Below, piece by piece: positions 1 to 5,695 of a stretch of DNA of 9,512 bases. The stretch is taken from contig DFMR01000038.1 of assembly GCA_002376325.1 (NCBI GenBank), positions 1 to 9,512 of the forward strand, in the 5' to 3' direction. Below the pieces are notes generated by a model that had not been told where the DNA came from, did not search any database, and saw nothing but the letters and a program-made list of their open reading frames with translations. The position numbers were made by a program, and so were the translations under genes. The DNA comes from Proteobacteria bacterium UBA3588 (GTDB lineage: Bacteria > Pseudomonadota > Gammaproteobacteria > Thiohalomonadales > Thiohalomonadaceae). Positions within the stretch are counted from its first letter, which is position 1. Every line of letters starts with the position of its first letter.

Positions 1-126
1 GCATTGAAATGATCGATGCCGTTGCTCAATGACCGGGGCCGGTTGCGAGAGGATGCGAGACCCACCGCCGCAGGAAACCCATGCCGCTCACTCCGTATAT
101 CTGCTGAGCCGTAGTTGACCTGGATA

Positions 127-357
127 TCAATCAGGAACTTCCATTCGAGACGCACGTCCAGCTTGGGCAGGTAATAGCGCGGTGCCAGTCCGGTCTCGAA
201 CAGCACGACCGGACGATGGCTCTCCGCCACCATCGCGCCCGCAACGGTCACGCGCACATGCGCGTCGGCTGTCGGCGATCACCTCGCCGCCGAACACCAC
301 GCGTATCCGCTTGGGGCTGGGGAAGAGTTCGTAGTCGGGAGAGGTCGTTCGGTCCAT
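127..357 (-). pseudogene. Broken DUF427-family gene (frameshifted, two domain copies collapsed)
   Basis: The reading frame opens at ATG 357 with SPDYELFPSPKRIRVVFGG and EVIADSRRA, which looks like the start of a DUF427 domain (family of unknown function, known in one- and two-domain forms). At about 256-270 the match changes frame. The adjacent minus-strand frame then reads HVRVTVAGAMVAESHRP, FETGLAPRYYLP and DVRLEW down to about 141, which resembles the start of the second domain of two-domain members. The conserved CPYKG/YW core expected after each start is missing from both copies. The simplest reading is an internal deletion with a frame change, plus loss of the distal part; after position 141 the frame stays open to the window edge but no longer resembles the family. 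The gene begins 25 bp after the stop of the small gene at 383-640. A functional short protein is possible but unlikely. Family assignment is from remembered motifs. Confidence 0.6.
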
Positions 358-382
358 GGCAGCCAGAGGGTGCAGTGGGGAG

Positions 383-640
383 CTACAGGTGGCGGTGCAG
401 CCAGTCGTTCATGGCCTCGTAGCCGAAACCGATCCACGGTTTGCACAGGGCCACCACATAGCCCACTTCGTCGCCCTGGAGCAACGGCTTGAGGTCGTTG
501 TACAGTTCGTCTGCACCCAGTTCCGTCTGCACCGCCCAGGCACTGTCGGTGAGGCGCATGGCATCGAAGCGCATTACCCAGTCGTGAAAGCGCCGATAGT
601 CCTGAGTCGGGCTGTCGAACGTCACCACATAGACGCCCAT
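383..640 (-). CDS. Small SinR-like / Cas2-fold protein (85 aa), function unknown
   Basis: This 85-residue protein opens with a beta strand and acidic turn (MGVYVVTFDSPTQDY). It continues with a helix, a strand containing SAWAVQT (residues 33-39), an ELGADELYNDLKPLL segment, a second strand (EVGYVVAL) and a C-terminal helix ending in NDWLHRHL. That order and the D..YVVTFD, W.V.T and WL..HL landmarks match the small SinR-family proteins, which share the ferredoxin-like fold of Cas2. The start is supported by GGAGGT about 8 nt upstream of ATG 640. No CRISPR repeats or cas genes are visible, so a role in spacer acquisition is not indicated. Stand-alone members of this fold are mostly uncharacterised, and some relatives such as VapD are toxin-like nucleases; nothing here shows nuclease activity. 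The DUF427 remnant lies immediately downstream, so the two were probably once co-transcribed. Confidence 0.6.
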   Translation of the reverse strand: MGVYVVTFDSPTQDYRRFHDWVMRFDAMRLTDSAWAVQTELGADELYNDLKPLLQGDEVGYVVALCKPWIGFGYEAMNDWLHRHL

Positions 641-901
641 TGCGACTCACCTCCAAGGTGGTAGTAACTCCTCGGAGTCTAGACCCAGCGCGCAATCTCG
701 ACTCCTCCATGTCGGCAGCTCCGTTCAAATCGGATCTCGGCGAATATGCATACGAATATTCAGGTAATTTCGGCAACCGTTTATCCCATGGCCTTGCTCA
801 CGGCTGGTTGTCGCCACGCACAGCAGGTATTCTTTCAACTGCCGGCCCATATCCGGCAACCGGTAAACGCCATTGTTGGGGTCTTTGAGGAACCGTCTGA
901 A
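641..901. other. Intergenic region between divergent genes
   Basis: This 261-bp gap separates the divergent SinR-like gene and CopZ-type gene, so it should contain both promoters. I could not pick a convincing -35/-10 pair for either. A short inverted repeat, ACTCC-TC-GGAGT, lies at 667-678, just upstream of the minus-strand gene, and could be an operator or chance. The stretch 725-919 is open on the minus strand with coding-like composition but has no usable start codon; it is described among the findings. Confidence 0.4.
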
Positions 902-1321
902 ATGTCCGATTGCTGCTCGTCATCCTGCGAAGCATCCGCGCCGCGCAAGCACACGTGTCCGGTCAACGGCGCGGAGGGTGTGGAGGTCTCGTTGCGGACC
1001 ATTTTCCATCACCTCAAGGCCCCCTGGGCCTGGGCGGCGCAGCCGCAGGCTTACTACTTTTGCTCGGACCCTGGGTGCGATGTTGTCTATTTCGGGGAAG
1101 ATGGCTCCACTCTATCGAAGGCCGAGGTGCGAACGACTATTGGTGTTAAAGAGTCTTCGCTGGATGCACCGCTCTGCTATTGCTTCGGGGTCTCAAAAAG
1201 CGATGCCCTGTCGGACTCGTCAGTGAAAGCGTTTGTCGTGCAGAAAACCAAGGAAGGGCTATGTTCCTGCGAGACAAGCAACCCGTCGGGTCGTTGCTGC
1301 CTCAAAGACTTCCCGCGCTAG
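902..1321 (+). CDS. CopZ-type zinc/[2Fe-2S]-binding protein (putative metallochaperone)
   Basis: The 139-residue protein is very rich in cysteine: C4, C5, C9, C19, C54, C59, C92, C94, C121, C123, C132 and C133. The segments HTCPVNG (17-23), YYFCSDPGCDVVYFG (51-65), LCYCFG (91-96) and CSCETSNPSGRCCL (121-134) follow the pattern of the N-terminal domain of Archaeoglobus CopZ. In that family, cysteines bind one zinc and one [2Fe-2S] cluster and the domain takes part in copper handling. By analogy C92 and C94 with two of the C-terminal cysteines would hold the cluster, and C19/C54/C59 would hold zinc. The heavy-metal-associated domain that follows in Archaeoglobus CopZ is absent, so this is the stand-alone form. 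I chose ATG 902 rather than the in-frame ATG 746 because GAGGAA ends about 9 nt before it and family similarity begins there. No mercury or copper transporter is visible next to it, so the metal is unknown. Location is probably cytoplasmic. Confidence 0.82.
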   Translation: MSDCCSSSCEASAPRKHTCPVNGAEGVEVSLRTIFHHLKAPWAWAAQPQAYYFCSDPGCDVVYFGEDGSTLSKAEVRTTIGVKESSLDAPLCYCFGVSKSDALSDSSVKAFVVQKTKEGLCSCETSNPSGRCCLKDFPR

Positions 1322-1399
1322 CAGGCGCGGCGGAGAGAACACCCAGCATCTTTCGTTGCAGGCGTCCGTTTCCGCCGTCACCCACCCAATACGGCCCGG

Positions 1400-1738
1400 C
1401 TATTCTTCCGCCGGTGTGTCGTCGGATTTGCACCGATTCCAGCAGCCGCGCATCCCGGCGCGGAATTTCTCTCGTTCTTCCGGTGTCATCTCCTTCCAGC
1501 GTTCGTCCATATGCCGGTGCCAGCGATCGTGCAGGCTAGGTCGGCAGCGCAGGCTGCCGAACAGTAGCCGGCCCAAGACCAGCAGGCCGAGGGCCTGGAG
1601 GAAGCTGATCTGCTTGAGGCCGAACAGTACCGGCACGAGCCAGTTCCACAGGGCCATGACGACAAGCCCGGCGACGGCGATTCCCGCTACTGCCATCAGG
1701 ACGAACTTGTACCAACTCTTTCCGCATCTGCCGTGCAT
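1400..1738 (-). CDS. Two-helix membrane protein paired with ECF sigma factor
   Basis: This 112-residue protein has two hydrophobic segments, at about residues 12-36 and 44-62. They are joined by a short turn (WNWLVPVLFGLKQ) and followed by a basic, histidine- and tryptophan-rich tail containing WKEMTPEEREKFRAGM (81-96). The basic N-terminus and the basic tail suggest both ends face the cytoplasm. Small membrane proteins of this kind recur next to sigma-factor genes in proteobacteria, as I recall, but have no assigned function. ATG 1738 lies 11 bp after the sigma stop. Its ribosome-binding site, GAGGAG at 1746-1751, overlaps that stop, so the two are very likely co-transcribed and translationally coupled. 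A role as a regulator or anti-sigma partner is inference from position alone; the sequence does not resemble the classical zinc-binding anti-sigma domain. The TPEER motif recalls CpxP/ZraP-type proteins, but it would sit on the other side of the membrane here. Confidence 0.72.
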   Translation of the reverse strand: MHGRCGKSWYKFVLMAVAGIAVAGLVVMALWNWLVPVLFGLKQISFLQALGLLVLGRLLFGSLRCRPSLHDRWHRHMDERWKEMTPEEREKFRAGMRGCWNRCKSDDTPAEE

Positions 1739-1749
1739 GATCTATCTCC

Positions 1750-2337
1750 TCATCTGTTCATGAATTCATCGTTGATCGCCTGCAACCTTCGGCGCAGGTG
1801 AAGTACCGCATAGCGCTTGCGCGCCAACAGGGTATTGATGCTCAGTCCGCTCTCGGTGGCCAGCTGCTTGAAGCTCCGCCCTTCCAGTTCGTGGGCGACG
1901 AATACCATGCGCTGCTCCTCCGGCAGTTCGTCCAGTGCGGCGAGCAATTCGTTCAGCAGCACAGCACGCGCATAGGCGGCCTCCGGTCCCGCTTCCGGTG
2001 AGGGCAGCAGCTCTTCCAGCGTGGTCATGGATGACTCATCGGCACCGGGCGCCGCCACGGATAACGACTGCTGGGGTTTCTTCTTACGGAACCGATCGAT
2101 GATGCGGTTGCGCGCCACGCGAAACAGCCAGGCCCCGACCTGTTCGATCGGTTCGGGGAGCCGGTACGCCTCGACCAGTTCATAAAAGACATCCTGAAGA
2201 ATATCCTCGGCGTCGGCCGGCTCCGGCACCCGGCGCCGGATAAAGTCGAGCAGGCGGGTGCGTTCGCGCGCGATCGTAGCGACGAGATTCCGGTTGTGTT
2301 CGGTCATGACCGTATTGTGCGCCAGCGTGATGTCCAT
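1750..2337 (-). CDS. ECF-type RNA polymerase sigma factor
   Basis: The 195-residue protein has the two-domain architecture of extracytoplasmic-function (group 4) sigma factors. Region 2 spans about residues 24-88, with ADAEDILQDVFYELVEAY (core-binding and -10 recognition) and GAWLFRVARNRIIDRFRKKK. A variable linker follows at about 89-125. Region 4 spans about 128-185, with LDELPEEQRMVF and the helix-turn-helix LSINTLLARKRYAVLHLRRRL (-35 recognition). Such factors redirect RNA polymerase to a small regulon, usually under control of a membrane or cytoplasmic partner. The likely partner is the two-helix membrane protein encoded 11 bp downstream. No clear Shine-Dalgarno precedes ATG 2337 or the in-frame ATG 2307 (MTEHNRN), so the start is uncertain by ten residues. 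A possible promoter is at 2364-2392. Its signal and targets cannot be told from the sequence. Confidence 0.9.
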   Translation of the reverse strand: MDITLAHNTVMTEHNRNLVATIARERTRLLDFIRRRVPEPADAEDILQDVFYELVEAYRLPEPIEQVGAWLFRVARNRIIDRFRKKKPQQSLSVAAPGADESSMTTLEELLPSPEAGPEAAYARAVLLNELLAALDELPEEQRMVFVAHELEGRSFKQLATESGLSINTLLARKRYAVLHLRRRLQAINDEFMNR

Positions 2338-2363
2338 GCCGATGGAGACGAACGGGGACGGAA

Positions 2364-2392
2364 AATATTGTCATCCCATCCCGGCATTGCAA
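2364..2392 (-). promoter_or_regulatory. Possible sigma-70-like promoter for the sigma-factor operon
   Basis: On the minus strand TTGCAA (2392-2387) and AATATT (2369-2364) are separated by 17 nt, each with four of six matches to the -35 and -10 consensus. The -10 lies 26 nt upstream of ATG 2337. This sits in the gap between the divergent sigma and membrane-protein genes. It is a motif match only. Confidence 0.3.
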
Positions 2393-2513
2393 AGTCCCGG
2401 CGATTAGCCATGGGGTTGCGAACTGCGGTTAGGCGCCCGCGAACCGTTGATAAATGTCGGTTATTCCGGGCTGCGTCGACGAAATGGCGGTTCGCCCCGA
2501 CCAACGGTAGCCT

Positions 2514-2542
2514 TTGGTTGCCAAGCCGTATTACCCTAAACT
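2514..2542 (+). promoter_or_regulatory. Possible promoter for the BPSS1780-family gene
   Basis: TTGGTT (2514-2519) and TAAACT (2537-2542) are 17 nt apart in an AT-richer stretch 62 nt before ATG 2605. They match the consensus at three and four of six positions respectively. This is the only AT-rich candidate I found upstream of the gene, and it is weak evidence. Confidence 0.28.
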
Positions 2543-2604
2543 TTACACACTTCGGCGGACACATATGTCGAGGGAGAGCGTAAGAATTCGCTAAAGGGGG
2601 AACC

Positions 2605-3840
2605 ATGGAAGGCAGTTATAAGGTGGTATTCGACGGGAAATTGCGTGAGGGCGTCGATCGCGAACAGTTCGTGCGCGCTTTCGCGCAGATGTTCAAGGTG
2701 TCCGAGGAGCAGGCACGAAAATTGTTGAGCGTCGGCCGGCCCGTCGCGCTCAAGGACAATCTCGATCAGGCGACGGCAGAGAAATACCGGGCGGTGATGA
2801 ATAAGCTCGGAATGGAGGTACGCCTGGAACAGAAAGGCGGCTTGAGCCTGGTGGCTGACGACAGCGCTGCGGCTGCGCCGGCGCCGGAGCAGGCACCACA
2901 ACAGCCGCTGCCGCCCGCCGCGGCGGACGGCGGCCCCCGCTGTCCCAAATGCGGCTCGGATCGGGTGCAGGGCGATGACTGCCTTGCCTGCGGCGTGATC
3001 ATCTCCCGCTACCGCGCGAAACAGGGACAAGCGGCGGCCGAGGGTGTGGAGCAACAAAATCCCTATGCTGCGCCGCAGTCCGACGTCTCCCCGGTTCGCG
3101 TTTATGACGCCGAAGAGGGCGAACTGACCGGCCCTCATGCGGTGCCGGCCGGCGACGGTTGGCAATGGATCGTGGGCGGCTGGCGCCACCTGCAGCGTAA
3201 CCCGTTCGCCTGGATCGGCGCCCTTTTCGTCTGTTATGCCCTGCTGGCCGCCATCAACTTCGTGCCGCTGGTCGGTCCGATCGTGGGCAGCCTGCTCGGC
3301 CCGGTGATCTTCGCCGGTTTCATGTTGGGCGCCGACGAGCAGCGCACAGGTGGCGATTTCAGGATCGGCCATCTGTTCGCGGGTTTTTCCGCCAATCCCG
3401 GCAAGCTGGTGCAGGTTGGCCTGCTGTACGGTCTCGGGATGTTCGTGATCGTCGGCGGCGCCGGCGTGATCGCAGCCTTGGCGGGCATGGGCGGGATGTT
3501 GCATGCCCACGGCGGGCATCCCGATCCGCGCATGTCGGGGCGGATGGTGTCGCTCATGCTGGGGGCGATGGTGCTCACCCTGCCCCTGCTGATGGCCTAT
3601 TGGTTCGCCCCGGCACTCGTGGCGCTGGACGATCGCGGGCCGCTGGAGGCGATGAAGCTCAGCTTCAGCGCCTGCCTGAAGAACATTCTGCCGTTCCTGC
3701 TGTACGTGTTTATCGCCCTCGGCCTGGCGGTGATCGCCGCCATCCCGCTGGGGCTCGGCATGTTGATCTTCATGCCGATGATGATCGCGACCATCTACGC
3801 CGCCTATCGCGATATCTTTTACCAGACTGCCAGCATCTGA
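2605..3840 (+). CDS. BPSS1780-family membrane protein with zinc ribbon
   Basis: This 411-residue protein has three parts. Residues 1-77 form a soluble domain (YKVVFDGKLREGVDREQF... followed by VALKDNLDQATAEKY) like those seen at the front of other multi-domain proteobacterial membrane proteins. A low-complexity Ala/Pro linker leads to a zinc ribbon with C113-P-K-C116 and C126-L-A-C129. Another linker contains QNPYAAPQSDV (151-161). The C-terminal half, from about residue 185, carries around six hydrophobic segments (about 201-222, 225-243, 269-296, 314-339, 360-381, 382-400). Motifs such as WRHLQRNPFAW, YWFAPALVALDDRGPLEAMKLSFSACLKN and YAAYRDIFY are typical of the BPSS1780 family. The family's molecular function is unknown. 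The start is supported by AAAGGGGG just before ATG 2605. It is transcribed divergently from the sigma-factor operon and is followed 102 bp later by the glutathionyl-hydroquinone reductase gene. A role linked to the envelope or to the divergent sigma factor is speculation. Confidence 0.85.
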   Translation: MEGSYKVVFDGKLREGVDREQFVRAFAQMFKVSEEQARKLLSVGRPVALKDNLDQATAEKYRAVMNKLGMEVRLEQKGGLSLVADDSAAAAPAPEQAPQQPLPPAAADGGPRCPKCGSDRVQGDDCLACGVIISRYRAKQGQAAAEGVEQQNPYAAPQSDVSPVRVYDAEEGELTGPHAVPAGDGWQWIVGGWRHLQRNPFAWIGALFVCYALLAAINFVPLVGPIVGSLLGPVIFAGFMLGADEQRTGGDFRIGHLFAGFSANPGKLVQVGLLYGLGMFVIVGGAGVIAALAGMGGMLHAHGGHPDPRMSGRMVSLMLGAMVLTLPLLMAYWFAPALVALDDRGPLEAMKLSFSACLKNILPFLLYVFIALGLAVIAAIPLGLGMLIFMPMMIATIYAAYRDIFYQTASI

Positions 3841-3846
3841 GTGCCG

Positions 3847-3887
3847 GCCGGCGCACCCTGCCGCTCGGGCGGGGCGCGCGCGCCGGC
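3847..3887 (+). terminator. GC-rich inverted repeat after the BPSS1780-family gene
   Basis: GCCGGCGC (3847-3854) and GCGCCGGC (3880-3887) are perfect eight-base inverted arms around a 25-base loop that itself contains CCGC-TCGG-GCGG. It begins 7 nt after the stop of the membrane-protein gene. No T-tract follows, so it is at best a weak terminator or an mRNA-stabilising hairpin. Confidence 0.25.
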
Positions 3888-3942
3888 GTGAGACTACCCT
3901 TGAGTACAAAGGTCGCACTCCGCACCGGCGAGGACGTCCACC

Positions 3943-4935
3943 ATGCAGAAGCTCCTTAAGAACGGTCGGCTGGTCGACGCCGCAGACTTCGGCAACGACG
4001 ACGCGTTGGGCCAATTCCTGCGCCAGCCGAGCCGCTTTCGCAGCTGGGTCAGCGCCGACGACGCATCGAACTATCCGGCGCAGGCCGGTCGCTACCTTCT
4101 CTATGTTTCCTACGCCTGCCCCTGGGCACATCGCACGTTGATTGTGCGCCGGCTGAAGAAGCTGGAGGGGGTCATCCCGGTGTCGGTGGTCCATCCGGTG
4201 ATGGGGCCGGAGAGCTGGCACTTCGGCGACTGCGACGGTTGCGCTGCCGATCCGCTGTTCGGGGCGCGACAACTGTATGAGGTCTATCAGCGCGCCGCGC
4301 CGGACTACAGCGGCAACGTCACCGTGCCGGTGCTGTTCGACCGCGAGACCGGGACCATCGTCAACAACGAATCGTCCGAGATCATCCGCATGTTCAACGG
4401 CGCGTTCGACGCCTTCGGCGACCCGGCAGTCGACCTCTACCCCGAGCCGTTGCGGCCGGCCATCGATGCGATCAATCGGGAGGTCTATGCCAACGTCAAC
4501 AACGGCGTCTATCGTGCCGGTTTTGCCGGCACCCAGGCCGCCTATGAGGCGGCCTTCGACGCCCTGTTCGCCACGCTGGAGCGGCTGGAACAGCGCCTGG
4601 CCGGGCAGCGTTATCTGGTCGGTGACGTCATCACCGAAGCGGACTGGCGCCTGTTCACCACGCTGGTGCGTTTTGACGCTGTCTACTACCTCCACTTCAA
4701 GTGCAACCTGCGCCGCCTGAGCGACTATCCCAACCTGTGGAACTACACGCGCGATCTCTATCAGCAGCCTGGCATCGCAGAAACGGTTCGCCTCGATCAC
4801 ATCAAGCAGCACTACTATCGCAGCCACCCGCAGCTCAATCCGCGGGGCATCGTGCCGAAGGGTCCGGAACTCGACTTCGACCGGCCCCACGACCGACTGC
4901 GGCTGGCGGCGGACGCGCCGGAGCTGGGGATGTAG
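3943..4935 (+). CDS. yqjG: Glutathionyl-hydroquinone reductase (GST Xi class, YqjG/ECM4 type)
   Basis: The enzyme removes glutathione from glutathionyl-hydroquinones, using a second glutathione, and acts in the cytoplasm in quinone detoxification. The 330-residue length is normal for the family. The thioredoxin-like half carries the catalytic motif YACPWAHRTL with the nucleophile C59, the strand SVVHPVM (81-87), and VPVLFDRETGTIVNNESSEI (128-147) with the glutathione-binding cis-proline and NES segment. The all-helical half has NREVYANVNNGVYRAGFA (178-195), RYLVGDVITEADWRLF (223-238), RFDAVYYLHFKCN (243-255) and the C-terminal IKQHYYRSH (287-295). All of these are conserved Xi-class signatures. 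The start at ATG 3943 has AGGA at 3931-3934, 8 nt upstream. It lies 102 bp after the membrane-protein gene and converges on the GNAT gene. No quinone-forming or aromatic-degrading genes are beside it, so a general detoxification role is the best inference. Confidence 0.95.
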   Translation: MQKLLKNGRLVDAADFGNDDALGQFLRQPSRFRSWVSADDASNYPAQAGRYLLYVSYACPWAHRTLIVRRLKKLEGVIPVSVVHPVMGPESWHFGDCDGCAADPLFGARQLYEVYQRAAPDYSGNVTVPVLFDRETGTIVNNESSEIIRMFNGAFDAFGDPAVDLYPEPLRPAIDAINREVYANVNNGVYRAGFAGTQAAYEAAFDALFATLERLEQRLAGQRYLVGDVITEADWRLFTTLVRFDAVYYLHFKCNLRRLSDYPNLWNYTRDLYQQPGIAETVRLDHIKQHYYRSHPQLNPRGIVPKGPELDFDRPHDRLRLAADAPELGM

Positions 4936-4998
4936 TCGTGCAGCGAGCGCTCAAGTTTTGCGAGGGCCGCAGCACAGGCAGTTCGAACCATTACTTGC

Positions 4999-5080
4999 GG
5001 GTCGGACTCCGAGCGACCCTTGGGTAGTGGTCCGATTGTTACGGCAATTCAGGCAGCGTTGTTGGACTAAAATCCGACCC
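4999..5080. repeat. Two related hairpin repeats in the intergenic region
   Basis: Two similar units occur in the same orientation 60 bp apart. The first is GTCGGACTCCGAGCGACCC (5001-5019), the second GTTGGACTAAAATCCGACCC (5061-5080). Each folds on itself: GGGTCG/CGACCC around a 9-base loop at 4999-5019, and GTTGGA/TCCGAC with one G-U pair around a 6-base loop at 5061-5078. The outer arms GGGTCGGA (4999-5006) and TCCGACCC (5073-5080) are also perfect inverted repeats of each other, and a third partial copy, GTCCGAT, lies at 5030-5036. The element lies between the convergent yqjG and GNAT genes, where it could serve as a bidirectional terminator. The pattern resembles dispersed GTCGGACT-type intergenic repeats that I recall from gammaproteobacterial genomes. 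Confidence 0.5.
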
Positions 5081-5123
5081 ACAGGTTCTTCGCTTTATTC
5101 CGTATCCCAACGCGAACTTCTGT

Positions 5124-5612
5124 TTAGTGCTCTTCCGCGGCGAGGTCTTGCAGGGCCGTGCCGCGCAGGCGGAACACGGTCCATTCGTCCTTGGCATTGG
5201 CGCCGATGTGTTCGTAGAACGCCAGCGCCTGTTCGTCCTCCGCCAACACCCACCACTCCAGGCGGGTGCAGCCCCGTTCCAGGGTGATGCGTGCCAGTTC
5301 GGCCAGCAGGCGGCGGCCGACGTGCTGGCCGCGCATTTGCGGTCGCACGTAGAGGTCTTCCAGGTGGATGCCGCAGCGGCCGCGGAAGGTGGAGTAGTTG
5401 CCGTAGTAGAGTGCAAAGCCGACCGCGGCGCCGTCCAGGCGCGCCAGCAGCACCTCGGCCCGACGCTGGGGTCCGAGCAGGGCGTTGTGGATGTCGGCCT
5501 CGGTGGCCACCACCTCGTGGGCGAGACCCAGGTGATCGGACAGCTCGGTGATCATCTCATGGATCGCGGGCACGTCCTGGGCTTCGGCGTGGCTAATGTG
5601 CAGTTGCGTCAT
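5124..5612 (-). CDS. GNAT-family N-acetyltransferase (diamine acetyltransferase-like)
   Basis: This 162-residue protein has a complete GNAT fold. The N-terminal strand and helices (residues 5-50) match the ISHAEAQDVPAIHEMI pattern. Strands AEVLLARLDGAAVGFALYY (52-70) come next, then IHLEDLYVRPQMRGQHVGRRLL (82-103) with the acetyl-CoA pyrophosphate loop RGQHVG, then WWVLAEDEQALAFYEHIGA (120-138). The FYEHIGA tyrosine (Y133) occupies the position of the general acid in spermidine/spermine and thialysine acetyltransferases, which this protein resembles in size and in the HLEDLYV motif. The substrate is not provable from sequence; a polyamine or amino-acid-like amine is a guess. AAGGA about 7 nt before ATG 5612 supports the start. 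It lies 83 bp downstream of mocA on the same strand, so it may be the last gene of the molybdoenzyme operon, but its function does not obviously fit there. Confidence 0.88.
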   Translation of the reverse strand: MTQLHISHAEAQDVPAIHEMITELSDHLGLAHEVVATEADIHNALLGPQRRAEVLLARLDGAAVGFALYYGNYSTFRGRCGIHLEDLYVRPQMRGQHVGRRLLAELARITLERGCTRLEWWVLAEDEQALAFYEHIGANAKDEWTVFRLRGTALQDLAAEEH

Positions 5613-5695
5613 GGCCGTTCCTTCGGACGTGAGTCAGGGATGCCGCCGGCATCCGTCATCGATATCGCTATGCGGGGCCGCGGTCGGCGTCGGGA

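Noticed and set aside
3..32. Possible C-terminal end of a plus-strand gene (IEMIDAVAQ then stop)
   Set aside because: Only nine codons are inside the window, so it cannot be told from chance. Sequence to the left would be needed.
746..901. N-terminal extension of the CopZ-type gene from ATG 746
   Set aside because: The extra 52 residues do not fit the family, whose similarity begins at MSDCC, and ATG 902 has its own ribosome-binding site.
1328..1377. Inverted repeat CGGCGGA/TCCGCCG between convergent genes as a terminator
   Set aside because: Seven-base arms around a 36-base loop with no T-tract; too weak to annotate.
2536..4890. Very long minus-strand open frame (about 784 codons)
   Set aside because: It lies antisense to two well-supported genes (BPSS1780-family and yqjG), has an odd His/Arg/Gln-rich composition, and resembles no family. 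Long antisense frames are expected in GC-rich coding DNA.
4981..4990. GTTCGAACC sequence resembling a tRNA T-loop
   Set aside because: No acceptor, D or anticodon stems could be formed around it on either strand.
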